64,000 bases of DNA from Leptolyngbya sp. Cla-17 (GCF_016807185.1 NZ_JAEVYN010000002.1:1835367-1899366); one strand, 5' to 3'. Numbered from the stretch's first letter, positions 44,752-53,982 are shown. Numbers and translations: made by a program. The notes: generated by a model from the letters alone, not told the origin.

Positions 44752-45423
44752 CTAATAAACCGCGATCGCCCTCACAAATAACCGAAACTCACCTGGCTTA
44801 AAATTGGGATTTAGCGCCCCATTATATTCAAACTTGCTCAGCATTAACTGAAGCGATCGAATGCGTGCGGTGTTTAACGCTTTGGCATTGGCAACAGTTT
44901 TAGCCCGAAATACTGGAGCCATCAGGTTAAACGGAATTCGCACATCTATCCATTGATTCGGCACGGTATCGAATGAATAGGTATAGGCGAGGCTATCCCA
45001 GGAATCTTCATCTCGCACCAAAAACTTATAGCGTTGCCCGTCGCCTTTCAGCCGTAGCTCAATTCCAGTGTGTCCCGTTAGGTTGAGTGGGGGATCGAAA
45101 TTGCGGGTACGAACGGAGGCAAAACCACCCGAATTTTCAGTGGAAACGTTGCCCGTAAACAATGCTGCGTTTTCCTCTATCTGGAAAGAACTGGCACTGA
45201 CCCCTCCCATAACCACATCATCTAATGCTCCCCAAACTTGGCTTAGCGTGGATGATGGCTGGCTAAAATCGAAAATTAGCCCTGCTTGAGGCTGGGGCGG
45301 CGGCGGTGGAGTAGAACCAAAAACCATATGCTGGAGCCAACTAACGACAGGAATGGTCTCGAAAAAAGAGAGGGTTTGCAGGAATCGCCCCGCATCCCAG
45401 GATTTGCGTTCTGGTTGAGACAT
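44752..45423 (-). CDS. CIA30 family protein
   Basis: This protein is about 223 aa; start ATG 45423 (MSQPERKSWDAGRF) preferred to the longer frame from 45483. It has FDFSQPSSTLSQVWGALDDVVMGGVS, STENSGGFASVRTR, GIELRLKGDGQRYKF and the C-terminal FEYNGALNPNFKPGEF, with a jelly-roll pattern. This is the CIA30/NADH-ubiquinone oxidoreductase intermediate-associated family; cyanobacterial members are of unknown exact role, possibly NDH-1 complex assembly or carbohydrate-binding. No signal peptide. Convergent with the ABC ATPase. Confidence 0.88.
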   Translation of the reverse strand: MSQPERKSWDAGRFLQTLSFFETIPVVSWLQHMVFGSTPPPPPQPQAGLIFDFSQPSSTLSQVWGALDDVVMGGVSASSFQIEENAALFTGNVSTENSGGFASVRTRNFDPPLNLTGHTGIELRLKGDGQRYKFLVRDEDSWDSLAYTYSFDTVPNQWIDVRIPFNLMAPVFRAKTVANAKALNTARIRSLQLMLSKFEYNGALNPNFKPGEFRLFVRAIAVY

Positions 45424-45587
45424 AAAGCAGGGTTCGAGTGAGAGAGTGGGAAAGAGGCGATCGCCCTTCCCTGAAAATAACACTTCTCATTTTTAGCGAT
45501 CGCGACCTGTTTTTGTGTCAACTCCCCCACCTTCATATGACTATCTTCCATCCGAACGCGCCCAAGCCACGGTAAAATTTTCAATCG

Positions 45588-46823
45588 ATGACGATTTTTG
45601 CAGGCTGTTGCTCTCTAAATATTTCATCCAGCCCTTTTTACGCCGAGGTTTTTGTGCTTCTCCAATTTCTTGGACTCATTCTAGTCACGAGCATCCTACT
45701 CATTGGGTTGTATTTTCTGGCATTAGAAATTCAGTATCGCGATCGCCCTGGCAATAAATTGGTGGCAACCGTTGGACAGTGGCATCTTCAGGAGCAAGAA
45801 CTGAACCACTATCGGCTGGTGGGCGAGATGGAGCTAATTAACCGCACTGCCAATCTCGAAATTATGGTGCCGCAGATAGAGGCAGAAGTGAAATTGCTAT
45901 CAGGCGGAAGTTTGATGGGCGTAACAACTCAAACACAAGTCGTTTCGCATCATCCTGATGAAACGGCTCGTCCAGATAATTACTGGTTTGCTTACATCGT
46001 TAAGGTCGGTAAACGGACGACCTTGGAAGTACAAATTGATATTCACGGGGCTGATCTGAGTCAACTGAAAACGGCGTGGGTGCAGGTACATTACCTGACG
46101 TATGGTCCACAAGGGCGAATTCCCAAAACGCGCCATGTGATTGTGCCGTTCCAGTTTCCTGATCCGGCAGAGTCTAAAAATTGGCGGTCAACACCAACGG
46201 CTGAAGTGTTGCCCATTCGGACCCATTTATTGACAGAGTTAGATACTCCTGCGGAGGTGGTCCGGCGCTATGTGAGTCCTCATGCCAAGCCAGGGGATGT
46301 GGTGACGATTGGGGAAAGCCCGATCGCGATTATGCAAGGTCGCTTCCGAGATCCTCAAGAAACTAAGCCAGGATGGGCTGCCAAACGGCTGTGTTATTTA
46401 TTTCTACCCACTTCTAGCCTAGCAACAGCCTGTGGATTGCAAGCTCTAATTGATTTGGTCGGTCCGCTGAGAGTGTTGGCGGCGTTTCTAGTGGGCGCGA
46501 TCGCTAAAGTTTTTGGTAAGCCGGGGGTCTTTTATCAACTGGCAGGGGAGCAAGCTCGCCTGATTGACGACGTAACGGGCACTTTGCCGCCCTATGACCA
46601 GTTCATTGTGTTGGGACCAGAGAATCCTCAACAGGTTGTGGATGTGATTCAGCAGGAAACGGGTTTATCAGCGGCGATCGTCGATGTCAACGATTTAGGA
46701 GCCGTCAAAGTGTTGGCTGCTTCACCCAACGTGGCAGTTCAGATGCTCCAGCAAGCTTTAAAGAAAAATCCGGCAGGGAACGCCGATGAGCAAACCCCAG
46801 TCGTGTTAATTCGTCCCCTTTAA
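45588..46823 (+). CDS. CofE-like (F420-0:gamma-glutamyl ligase family) membrane-anchored protein
   Basis: This 411-aa protein has one N-terminal transmembrane segment (VLLQFLGLILVTSILLIGLYFL). A central beta-rich region follows, then the cofE-like part: LPIRTHLLTELDT, VSPHAKPGDVVTIGESPIAIMQGRF, VGAIAKVFGKPGVFYQLAGEQARLIDDVTGT and VVDVNDLGAVKVLAASP. Cyanobacteria do not all make F420, so the substrate may differ from F420. The exact start is uncertain; a GTG at about codon 23 would give a tighter anchor. Convergent gap to CIA30 is divergent here (104-164 bp between starts). Function unproven. Confidence 0.75.
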   Translation: MTIFAGCCSLNISSSPFYAEVFVLLQFLGLILVTSILLIGLYFLALEIQYRDRPGNKLVATVGQWHLQEQELNHYRLVGEMELINRTANLEIMVPQIEAEVKLLSGGSLMGVTTQTQVVSHHPDETARPDNYWFAYIVKVGKRTTLEVQIDIHGADLSQLKTAWVQVHYLTYGPQGRIPKTRHVIVPFQFPDPAESKNWRSTPTAEVLPIRTHLLTELDTPAEVVRRYVSPHAKPGDVVTIGESPIAIMQGRFRDPQETKPGWAAKRLCYLFLPTSSLATACGLQALIDLVGPLRVLAAFLVGAIAKVFGKPGVFYQLAGEQARLIDDVTGTLPPYDQFIVLGPENPQQVVDVIQQETGLSAAIVDVNDLGAVKVLAASPNVAVQMLQQALKKNPAGNADEQTPVVLIRPL

Positions 46824-46945
46824 TCAAGCTGCATCTACAGCCATCAATCTAGAATTAGTATCTGTCACACTGGCGAATTCGCTAAACCGATTAGAATGTT
46901 AATGTGATCTTCAGTTCATTTCTGGCTGATTCAGCATTTTAATCA

Positions 46946-48256
46946 ATGACTCAATCATTCCCTCAACCCACCGACGTTTTAATTCGCCCTGTTCAGTATG
47001 GTGATATAGAAACTGCTGATCGGCTGTGTGATGAAGTCGAAGGCGAAGAACTACAGTTTTCTATCAATCCAGATAAGCCTCTCAAGCCACTCCGCTGGTA
47101 TGCCCCCTGGCGATTTCTAAGCTTTTTGGTCAACCGTTCCCACCTGTTTGGTGCCTATGTTTTTGGGCAAGATAATAAACTAAGGGGAATTGTCAAGATT
47201 TCTCCGTTTAATCGCACTCGCACTACTTGGCGGGTTGATCGGGTTGCAATAGTAGATGAACCTGTGAGCTTGGATGAGCCTGTGAGCTTGGATGAGAGCG
47301 CGATCGCGGTTGATACTGCCCCTTTACCTCTCAGTGATATCGGTTCTCATTTATTACGTTACTGCTTTGAAACCGTTTGGGAAGCTCGGACGTGGTTGCT
47401 CGAAGTTAACGTAAATGACAATGAACTGCTGGCGCTGTATCGGCAAAACGGCTTCCAGCCCTTAGCGCACATTACCTATTGGGAGATTGATCCAGCCCTT
47501 CTACAAAGCCTTGCAGACCGAGAGCCAAATCTACCCAATTTGCTGCCCGTGAGCAATGCAGATGCTCAGCTACTCTACCAACTCGACACCATGTTCATGC
47601 CGCCTTTGGTACGGCAGGTGTTCGATCGCCATCTTTCTGATTTCAAAACTAGCTTGATTGATTCATTGCTTGATGGAGTTAAAAACTGGCTGAATCAATT
47701 GGAAGTGGTGAGTGGTTATATTTTTGAGTCGCAGCGAAAAGCCGCGATCGGCTACTTTCAGATTCAGCTTTGCCGAGATGGTTCTCGTCCTCATCAGGCG
47801 CAATTGACTGTCAATCCCTCCTACACTTGGCTATATCCCGAGCTGATGTCTCAAATGGCACGAATTATCCAAGAGATGCCAACCCAATCGCTTCAGCTTG
47901 CTTCTTACGATTATCAACCTGAGCGAGAAGAGTACTTAAAGCAATTGGGAGCCGATCGCATCGCCCATACGCTAATGATGTCGCGATCGGTGTGGCACAA
48001 GGTTCGAGAATCTAGACTCAGTGGATTTGAGAATCTCCAGCTTCCAGAAGTTCTGCAAGGGCTTCAACCTCGTAAGCAGCCCATTCCTAGCCGAATTAAC
48101 CTGCAATCGATCAGCCAAGCTCTGCAACAATCTCAAGCTACCCTAAAAATTCGTTCTAAAGGGTCTTCTAAATCGATTCAACCTAAAAATGCCATCTTAA
48201 ACTTGTCTTCTAAAACGGATTTTTCTGACCATCCGCCTGAAGGTCCGTGTTGTTAG
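46946..48256 (+). CDS. GNAT family N-acetyltransferase (tandem GNAT-like)
   Basis: This 436-aa protein starts with VLIRPVQYGDIETADRLCDEVEG. Its first GNAT-like core ends in WLLEVNVNDNELLALYRQNGFQPLAHITYWEID, the usual acetyl-CoA fold tail. The second half repeats a similar pattern more weakly (AAIGYFQIQLCRD, QLTVNPSYTWLYPELMSQMARII, YEQLGADR-type end). The C-terminal about 60 residues are basic and Gln/Ser-rich. An 18-bp repeat (47255-47290) doubles DEPVSL in a loop. It lies 10 nt before ruvX on the same strand. Substrate unknown. Confidence 0.85.
   Translation: MTQSFPQPTDVLIRPVQYGDIETADRLCDEVEGEELQFSINPDKPLKPLRWYAPWRFLSFLVNRSHLFGAYVFGQDNKLRGIVKISPFNRTRTTWRVDRVAIVDEPVSLDEPVSLDESAIAVDTAPLPLSDIGSHLLRYCFETVWEARTWLLEVNVNDNELLALYRQNGFQPLAHITYWEIDPALLQSLADREPNLPNLLPVSNADAQLLYQLDTMFMPPLVRQVFDRHLSDFKTSLIDSLLDGVKNWLNQLEVVSGYIFESQRKAAIGYFQIQLCRDGSRPHQAQLTVNPSYTWLYPELMSQMARIIQEMPTQSLQLASYDYQPEREEYLKQLGADRIAHTLMMSRSVWHKVRESRLSGFENLQLPEVLQGLQPRKQPIPSRINLQSISQALQQSQATLKIRSKGSSKSIQPKNAILNLSSKTDFSDHPPEGPCC
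47255..47290. repeat. 18-bp tandem repeat in the GNAT gene
   Basis: GATGAACCTGTGAGCTTG and GATGAGCCTGTGAGCTTG lie in direct tandem. They encode DEPVSL twice in an exposed loop. In-frame slippage duplication. Confidence 0.85.
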
Positions 48257-48269
48257 GCGGTGATGGTTG

Positions 48270-48722
48270 ATGCCGATTTCTGCGTTGGGTCTAGATGTTG
48301 GTAAGAAACGAATTGGGGTTGCTGGCTGCGATGGCACGGGACTCATTGCCTTCGGAATTGAGACGATTGAGCATCGTTCATTTAAAACTACCCTGGAACA
48401 GTTGCAAGAGTTAGTCACTGATCGCCAGGTGAATGTCCTAGTGGTTGGGTTGCCCTATTCTATGGATGGCAGCTTGGGATCTCAGGCTCGGCAAGTACAA
48501 AAATTCGCCACTGCGATCGCCCATGAACTAAACCTTCCAGTGGAATATGTGGATGAACGGCTGACTTCATTTGAGGCAAAAGAGATGCTAAAAGCAGAAG
48601 GAATTCCAGCCACCAGACAAAAAGGACTCATTGATCGCAAAGCAGCGGCAATTATTCTGCAACAATGGCTAGATGAACGAAAACTGCCCAAGCATTCTGC
48701 CCTTGATTGTAACGAGAATTAA
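48270..48722 (+). CDS. ruvX: Putative pre-16S rRNA nuclease / Holliday junction resolvase RuvX (YqgF)
   Basis: This protein is about 150 aa; ATG 48270 preferred over TTG 48267. RNase H-like fold: LGLDVGKKRIGVAGCD (first catalytic Asp), VVGLPYSMDGSLGSQARQVQKFA, VEYVDERLTSFEAKEML (Glu-Arg-Leu-Thr motif) and KGLIDRKAAAIILQQWLD (last Asp). YqgF proteins process the 5' end of 16S rRNA and resemble RuvC. It opens the conserved run ruvX-DUF3727-mltG-yqeG-proB. Confidence 0.94.
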   Translation: MPISALGLDVGKKRIGVAGCDGTGLIAFGIETIEHRSFKTTLEQLQELVTDRQVNVLVVGLPYSMDGSLGSQARQVQKFATAIAHELNLPVEYVDERLTSFEAKEMLKAEGIPATRQKGLIDRKAAAIILQQWLDERKLPKHSALDCNEN

Positions 48723-48816
48723 GAATTCTTTTGAAAAATTCAGCCAAAATAGGCAAAGGTGAAACAGACTTTGGCAGAATGCTTCTTGGGCACTATGCAT
48801 GAGGAGTAGTCTTGCA

Positions 48817-49389
48817 ATGGATGAAAACGAGATTGAAATGGATGCAGAAACAGTAATTTTGACCGATGATGCTGGGCGAAAAATTGCCTGCACAGTTGAG
48901 CGGTTTATTGAAGTAGAAGAGCAGGACTATGCTTTGCTAGTTCCTGTAGACGCACCTGTCGAAATTTTTGCTTGGCAGGGTGAAGCAGACGATGATGAAG
49001 AGGCAATTCCCGTTGAGAGTGAAGAAGAAATAGATATTCTGTTTCCAATTGCAAAAGCCGTTTTAGAGGAGCAAAATCTAACTCTAAAGAGGACAGCGGT
49101 TGTATTAACGGTAGAAGGAGACTTGCCTGATCTAGAAGATGAAGACGAATTTATCGAAATTACTTCCGAAACAGACGAAGAAGATGTTGAAGAACTGCAA
49201 CTCTTAGCGCGGTTTTACCGTGAGGAAAAAGAATTTGCGGTTTATGCTCCGCTTGATCCATTTTTTATATTGGCGCGGATGGATGAAAATAACCAGCCTC
49301 GTCTGCTTTTGCCGGAAGAACTGGAGAAACTTCAGCCCTTACTTGCTGATATCGAAGATCAACTTTTTGATGATCTCGACTCGAACTAG
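48817..49389 (+). CDS. DUF3727 domain-containing protein
   Basis: This protein is about 190 aa. GAGGAG at 48801-48806 sits 10 nt before ATG 48817, which I prefer to ATG 48799. It has a very acidic sequence with two beta-rich blocks (VILTDDAGRKIACTVERFIEVEEQDYALLVPVDAPVEIF, then the C-terminal FAVYAPLDPFFILARM). The family is confined to cyanobacteria and plastid-bearing eukaryotes, with no known role. Its fixed place after ruvX suggests a housekeeping function. It ends 10 bp before the terminator hairpin at 49399. Confidence 0.88.
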   Translation: MDENEIEMDAETVILTDDAGRKIACTVERFIEVEEQDYALLVPVDAPVEIFAWQGEADDDEEAIPVESEEEIDILFPIAKAVLEEQNLTLKRTAVVLTVEGDLPDLEDEDEFIEITSETDEEDVEELQLLARFYREEKEFAVYAPLDPFFILARMDENNQPRLLLPEELEKLQPLLADIEDQLFDDLDSN

Positions 49390-49391
49390 GA

Positions 49392-49437
49392 AAAAAGCGA
49401 TCGCGGTTAGCATAAAAGCCTGCCGCGATCACTTTTT
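49392..49437. terminator. Intrinsic terminator after DUF3727
   Basis: Stem GATCGCGG (49399-49406) pairs with CCGCGATC (49423-49430) around a 16-nt loop. Flanking A and T tracts (AAAAAG before, CTTTTT after) extend the stem with one mismatch, so it could work in both directions. Confidence 0.75.
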
Positions 49438-49464
49438 CTGTCTCAAACTGCTGTAATTACAGCT

Positions 49465-50571
49465 ATGATGGATACCCTTTTTATGGCTAAACGATTTCCC
49501 AAAGGTTTACTCTTCTTCGCGATCGCCCTAGCCCTGCTAGGAACAGCAACCTGGCAAACCTGGAACTGGTGGTTGACGACAACAGCCCCCATTTTATCCA
49601 GCCCTGCTCAGGCAGATGCCAAACCGATTAATCTGCGCGTTGCTCCTGGCACATCTGCCCAAGAAATTGGGCAAGATTTAGCATCCTTAGGGCTAATCCG
49701 GTCAGCTACAGCTTGGAGCCTATGGACTCGTTGGACAACTTTTCAAGATGCTAAAGGTGGCTTTCAATCAGGCACCTATCAACTCTCCAAAACTCAGTCT
49801 TTGCCAGAAATTGCCAGCACGATTTGGACAGGCAAGGTGACGCAACTTAGCTTCACGATTCCAGAGGGCTGGTCTATACGTGAAATGGCTCAATACTTTG
49901 AGCAAGAAGGCTTTTTCTCCGCTAAGGACTTCTTAGCGGCAGCAGATCAGGTTTCTTTGGCGCAGTATCCTTGGCTGCCAGCCGCCAGCCCAGTATCAGG
50001 TTTTCCACGACTAGAAGGCTACCTTTTTCCTGATACTTACCAAATCGCTTCACCCGCTCAGCCAGATGCCGTGATTCAGCAAATGCTCGATCGCTTTGAA
50101 CAAGTAGCATTGCCCATCTATCAACAACAAAAAGATAAGACTCTCACCTTGGCGCAATGGGTCAACTTAGCCAGCATTGTGGAAAAAGAAGCGGTGGTTC
50201 CAGAGGAGCGCAATCGAATTGCGGGCGTATTCACAAATCGGTTAGAGAAAGGGATGCCTTTGGCTTCTGATCCCACGGTTGAATACGCCTTTGGCATTAA
50301 ACAAACGCCTGATCGTCCATTATTATACCGAGAGGTAGAAACCCCACATCCCTACAATACTTATGTCAATCCGGGCTTGCCCCCTGCGGCGATCGCCAGC
50401 CCCGGTAAAGCTAGTTTAGAAGCAACCCTTAATCCTGAAAACACCGATTATCTTTACTTTGTTGCCCGATACGATGGTACCCACGTATTCAGTCGCACCT
50501 TAGCTGCTCACCAAGCTGCCCAAAACACCATTCACGATCAGCGGGATGCCACAAAATCTCTCGCCCAATAA
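49465..50571 (+). CDS. mltG: Endolytic transglycosylase MltG
   Basis: This 368-aa protein has an N-terminal membrane anchor (LLFFAIALALLGTATWQTW), then a LysM-like part (NLRVAPGTSAQEIGQDLASLGLI) and the MltG/YceG domain. The domain has FPRLEGYLFPDTYQI, LASIVEKEAVVPEERNRIAGVFTNRL (catalytic Glu in IVEKEA), MPLASDPTVEYAFG and YNTYVNPGLPPAAIASPG. MltG cuts nascent glycan chains and ends peptidoglycan polymerisation. Second ATG at 49468 is also possible. Conserved neighbour set with ruvX, DUF3727, yqeG and proB. Confidence 0.95.
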   Translation: MMDTLFMAKRFPKGLLFFAIALALLGTATWQTWNWWLTTTAPILSSPAQADAKPINLRVAPGTSAQEIGQDLASLGLIRSATAWSLWTRWTTFQDAKGGFQSGTYQLSKTQSLPEIASTIWTGKVTQLSFTIPEGWSIREMAQYFEQEGFFSAKDFLAAADQVSLAQYPWLPAASPVSGFPRLEGYLFPDTYQIASPAQPDAVIQQMLDRFEQVALPIYQQQKDKTLTLAQWVNLASIVEKEAVVPEERNRIAGVFTNRLEKGMPLASDPTVEYAFGIKQTPDRPLLYREVETPHPYNTYVNPGLPPAAIASPGKASLEATLNPENTDYLYFVARYDGTHVFSRTLAAHQAAQNTIHDQRDATKSLAQ

Positions 50572-50623
50572 AATAAGCTTTGTAGAAAATTCTGCCGCAT
50601 GGGGCAAGTTAACAGTAGCTTGC

Positions 50624-50671
50624 AGGATGGGGATGGCAACCTAAGAGGTAAGGATGGGGGTGGCAACCTAA
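50624..50671. repeat. 21-nt near-perfect direct repeat
   Basis: AGGATGGGGATGGCAACCTAA (50624-50644) and AGGATGGGGGTGGCAACCTAA (50651-50671) differ in one base, 27 bp apart from start to start, in the mltG-yqeG gap. It could be a slippage duplication or a paired protein site. Confidence 0.8.
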
Positions 50672-50713
50672 CAGTCAATTTTTTCCAAGCTAATTATTCA
50701 AAATAAGATTTCT

Positions 50714-51262
50714 ATGTTTTGGAGCAAACTTTTACAACCGAACCTGGTGATTCCGGGCACTATTCTTCAGATCACGCCTGAATTGCTGAATGCCCATCAA
50801 CTCAAAGGGTTAGTGCTAGATGTAGATGAAACCCTAGTGCCGTTGCGGGCTGCTCAAATATCCAAAGAACTCTTGCCTTGGGTTAAAGAAGTGCAGCAGG
50901 TGGCAACGCTATGGCTTGTTAGCAATAACGTAAGTGAAGCGCGGATTCGGCGAATTGCCAAAGCCCTTGACTTGCCTTATATTTCGGGCGCTGCTAAACC
51001 CTCTCGACGTAAGGTTCGGAGAGCCGTTGAGTCTATGGGTCTACTACCAGAACAAGTGGGAATGGTGGGCGATCGCCTGTTTACCGATGTTTTAGCAGGA
51101 AACCGCCTTGGCATGTTTACCATCCTCGTAGAACCAATGATACATCCCGACTTTGATCCTCGAAAATCGTCTTTTCACACCTTGGAAGTTTGGCTTTCTC
51201 AAGCCTTGGGTGCGTCGCTACCATCCAATCGCTCTATGAAAGAAACTAATAAACCTACATAA
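50714..51262 (+). CDS. YqeG family HAD-IIIA type phosphatase
   Basis: This 182-aa protein has HAD motif I LVLDVDETLVPL (about 33-44), motif II WLVSNN, and GMVGDRLFTDVLAGNRLGM (motif IV), all intact. YqeG proteins are small HAD phosphatases; cyanobacterial/plastid members relate to phosphatidylglycerophosphate phosphatases (PGP1/YqeG), which complete phosphatidylglycerol synthesis. That role is from family knowledge and not proven here. Cytosolic or membrane-peripheral. Fourth gene of the conserved run. Confidence 0.92.
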   Translation: MFWSKLLQPNLVIPGTILQITPELLNAHQLKGLVLDVDETLVPLRAAQISKELLPWVKEVQQVATLWLVSNNVSEARIRRIAKALDLPYISGAAKPSRRKVRRAVESMGLLPEQVGMVGDRLFTDVLAGNRLGMFTILVEPMIHPDFDPRKSSFHTLEVWLSQALGASLPSNRSMKETNKPT

Positions 51263-51396
51263 TGGTGTGATTTATAAGAATACAAAGAAAACATTAAGAA
51301 TTTTTTTAACGTCAAGTTTTACTGGCATTCTTATAGAAGATTCAATGAGGTCAGCTAAATAAAGACCTTAAACATATTTTTATGAGTAATAGATAG

Positions 51397-51433
51397 AGCG
51401 CTAATTCCCAGTTGATAGGGGGTTGGCGCTTTG
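51397..51433 (+). terminator. Probable intrinsic terminator after yqeG
   Basis: AGCGCTAA...CCC (51397-51409) pairs with GGG...TTGGCGCT (51418-51430), with one G-U type pair, followed by TTGTCTT. It lies 38 bp before proB, so proB probably has its own promoter or partial read-through. Confidence 0.65.
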
Positions 51434-51468
51434 TCTTATCTAGACTCTTAATCTTCTCTTACTGATTC

Positions 51469-52587
51469 ATGCCTCAAACCATCGTTGTTAAAATTGGCAC
51501 CTCTAGCTTGACTCAGCCAGAAACAGGTAGCTTGGCATTGTCAACTATTGCAATCTTGGTAGAAACGCTGAGTCGGTTGCGCTACCAAGGATATCGTGTT
51601 GTATTGGTATCTTCAGGAGCAGTGGGGGTAGGCTGTGCCCGTTTAGGTTTAACAGAGCGCCCTCGAAGCATTGCTCTCAAACAGGCGGTTGCAGCCGTTG
51701 GACAAGGACGATTAATGCGCATATACGATGATTTATTCAGCGTGTTACAGCAGCCGATCGCCCAAGTGTTGTTAACTCGCGGAGATTTGGTGCAGCGCAA
51801 CAGCTATATCAATGTAGAACAAACGTTTCAGGAATTGTTACAGTTAGGGGTCATTCCCATTGTGAATGAAAATGATACAGTGGCGGTGGATGAGCTTAAA
51901 TTTGGAGATAACGATACGTTATCAGCATTGGTGGCAAGCCTAGTCAAAGCAGATTGGCTATTTTTATTAACCGATGTTGACCGCTTGTATTCTGCTGATC
52001 CTCGCAGCAATCCTGATGCGAAACCAATTTCGGTAGTGCATCGACTCACTGACCTTAAAGAGTTACAGGTGCAGATCGGCGATCGCGGCTCTAGTTGGGG
52101 AACGGGGGGGATGATGACCAAAATTTCAGCAGCTAGCATTGCCACAGGTGCAGGCGTGCGAACGGTGATTACTGATGGGCGTACTGCCCAAAATATTGAA
52201 AAGATTTTGCAAGGCGAAGCGATTGGTACCCAGTTTGAACCCCAATCTCGCCCCGCCAATGCGCGTAAGCGCTGGATTGCTCATGGATTAGTGCCAATGG
52301 GTAAGCTTTTTTTAGATGAAGGCGCTGTGCAAGCCATTCGTCACGCTGGAAAGTCTTTGTTAGCTGCCGGAATTATTCATGTGGAGGGCGAGTTTGAAAG
52401 TCAAGATGCGATCGCAGTGTGCGATCGTTCAGGTGAAGAGGTTGCCCGCGGAGTCGTTAATTATAGGAGCGTGGAACTGAGAAAAATTCAAGGGCATCAA
52501 TCCGATGAAATTGAACAGATTCTGGGTTACCCCTGTCCAGAGACGGTCGTTCATCGAGATAATCTTGCATTAATGAATGAATCCTAA
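51469..52587 (+). CDS. proB: Glutamate 5-kinase ProB
   Basis: This 372-aa protein has an amino-acid kinase domain (about 1-255): VVKIGTSSLT, LVSSGAVGVG, IPIVNENDTVAVDELKFGDNDTLSALVA and GTGGMMTKISAASIA. A C-terminal PUA domain follows (GVVNYRS, EIEQILGYP). It phosphorylates glutamate as the first step of proline synthesis and is usually feedback-inhibited by proline. The proline breakdown enzyme is 30 kb away (19.3-22.2 kb). Confidence 0.97.
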   Translation: MPQTIVVKIGTSSLTQPETGSLALSTIAILVETLSRLRYQGYRVVLVSSGAVGVGCARLGLTERPRSIALKQAVAAVGQGRLMRIYDDLFSVLQQPIAQVLLTRGDLVQRNSYINVEQTFQELLQLGVIPIVNENDTVAVDELKFGDNDTLSALVASLVKADWLFLLTDVDRLYSADPRSNPDAKPISVVHRLTDLKELQVQIGDRGSSWGTGGMMTKISAASIATGAGVRTVITDGRTAQNIEKILQGEAIGTQFEPQSRPANARKRWIAHGLVPMGKLFLDEGAVQAIRHAGKSLLAAGIIHVEGEFESQDAIAVCDRSGEEVARGVVNYRSVELRKIQGHQSDEIEQILGYPCPETVVHRDNLALMNES

Positions 52588-52670
52588 CAGTGGTCAAACA
52601 AAGGAAGGGTTAGGATTCTTCAAGGAGTGCGATTTTCGTAGAGAGTCCCGTGGAAAACTTCGCTAATGTT

Positions 52671-53447
52671 TCACGAATCGCCCACTGCCGTTCTCCGAGA
52701 AGAAGACTGTACCAACGCTTTACGACGATTGCTGGAGTAGTCTGCGTGAGTCGGTGCATTGAGAGTCAGGCTTTCCAAGCCCAGGCGATAGCCAACGTTT
52801 CGGACGGTCTGAATTAAGTTTGGTTGGCGTGGATCGGTTTCCACTTTTTTCCGCAGCGATAATATGTGCGTGTCAACTGTGCGAGGGTTATCAATTGCAT
52901 CAGGCCAAGCTCGACGCAGCAATTCTGAACGACTAAGCGGCAGACCTTCTGCCTGTGCTAACACGTATAAAAGACTAAATTCTTGAGGGGTCAGATCGAT
53001 GAGTTCCTCCCTAAATCGAACCCGGCGATGAACCAAATCAATTTTCAAGTCCCCACAGTCTAATGAAATAGGCGGCGGCATTGCTATTCGGCGACGGGTT
53101 AGAGCCTCTACGCGTGCCAAAAATTCCTGCATTCCAAAAGGTTTTGTCAAATAATCATCTGCACCAGCCCGCAGCCCTTCTACAATGTCGGCTTCGGTGT
53201 TTCGGGCAGATAACATCAAAATTAAGGATTGCTGCTGTCTCAACCAACGACAAAACTCAACTCCGTCTCCATCGGGCAATTCCGAATCCAAAATCACCAA
53301 AGCTGGCTGGCGATGCTGAAACACATCCATGGCTTGACGAATGTCAGCAGATTGGTAAACAACCGAACCTGCCTGCTGCAAATGCCACCCCAGCAGCGAT
53401 CGCAAATGGGGATTTCCTTCAACAATCTGAATACAAAAAGCTCCCAC
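52671..53447 (-). CDS. OmpR/PhoB-family response regulator
   Basis: This 258-aa protein starts at GTG 53447 (MGAFCIQIVEG). In the receiver (about 1-118) the phospho-Asp lies in LVILDSELPDGDGVEF, with MLSARN and DDYLTKPFG. The first acidic pocket is reduced (QIVEGN instead of DDD-like), so phosphorylation may be weak. The winged-helix domain is complete (DLTPQEFSLLYVLAQ, SRSELLRRAWPDA, RTVDTHILSLRKKVE, TVRNVGYRLG). It is divergent from DUF6761 by 285 bp. No cognate kinase is adjacent. Confidence 0.92.
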   Translation of the reverse strand: MGAFCIQIVEGNPHLRSLLGWHLQQAGSVVYQSADIRQAMDVFQHRQPALVILDSELPDGDGVEFCRWLRQQQSLILMLSARNTEADIVEGLRAGADDYLTKPFGMQEFLARVEALTRRRIAMPPPISLDCGDLKIDLVHRRVRFREELIDLTPQEFSLLYVLAQAEGLPLSRSELLRRAWPDAIDNPRTVDTHILSLRKKVETDPRQPNLIQTVRNVGYRLGLESLTLNAPTHADYSSNRRKALVQSSSRRTAVGDS

Positions 53448-53732
53448 TCAGGCTCAAATCCCTTCCGATTCGTGTCTTCAATTTAACAGAGACTACTACT
53501 CATATTTGTAATCAGCGTTACTCAGAAGGTAGTGCATTCTGTTCTTTACATCACTAAAAATCTTTCTAATGGCTTAATCGAAAAGTACGAGAACTTGCTT
53601 CATTAAAGTTAAGATGGGGTTATTAAATTGGGTTAGGTGATTACTATTTCTGTGAATCGGCTTCATCTGGTTTAGCGGAAAGACAGCAGTCAACTAGTCT
53701 CATAAAGGTAAAGGCGCTTTTCATATCCCACT

Positions 53733-53981
53733 ATGTTGCAAGACACCTTAACAATTCGGTACTATCAACGGTTAACTGATTCTCTAGTTGACCTATGGAG
53801 TCGCGGCTACCGATTTGACGATTTGCGATTGTATATTGATGGTTACCTTGCCGCACTAAGGCACGCTAACAGTCTTGAAGCGTATCTTATCCATCGATTA
53901 GAAGAAGAGGTTACTCGCTATCTCTACGATGTCTCTAACTTTGAAAAAACAGAGCCGGAAGCTGAGCGTGGTTATTATTAG
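53733..53981 (+). CDS. DUF6761 family protein
   Basis: This 82-aa protein is all-helical in appearance (YYQRLTDSLVDLWSRGYRFDDLRLYIDGYLAALRHAN), with an acidic tail. Cyanobacterial family of unknown function. A strong bidirectional terminator starts immediately after its stop. Confidence 0.8.
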   Translation: MLQDTLTIRYYQRLTDSLVDLWSRGYRFDDLRLYIDGYLAALRHANSLEAYLIHRLEEEVTRYLYDVSNFEKTEPEAERGYY

Positions 53982-53982
53982 A

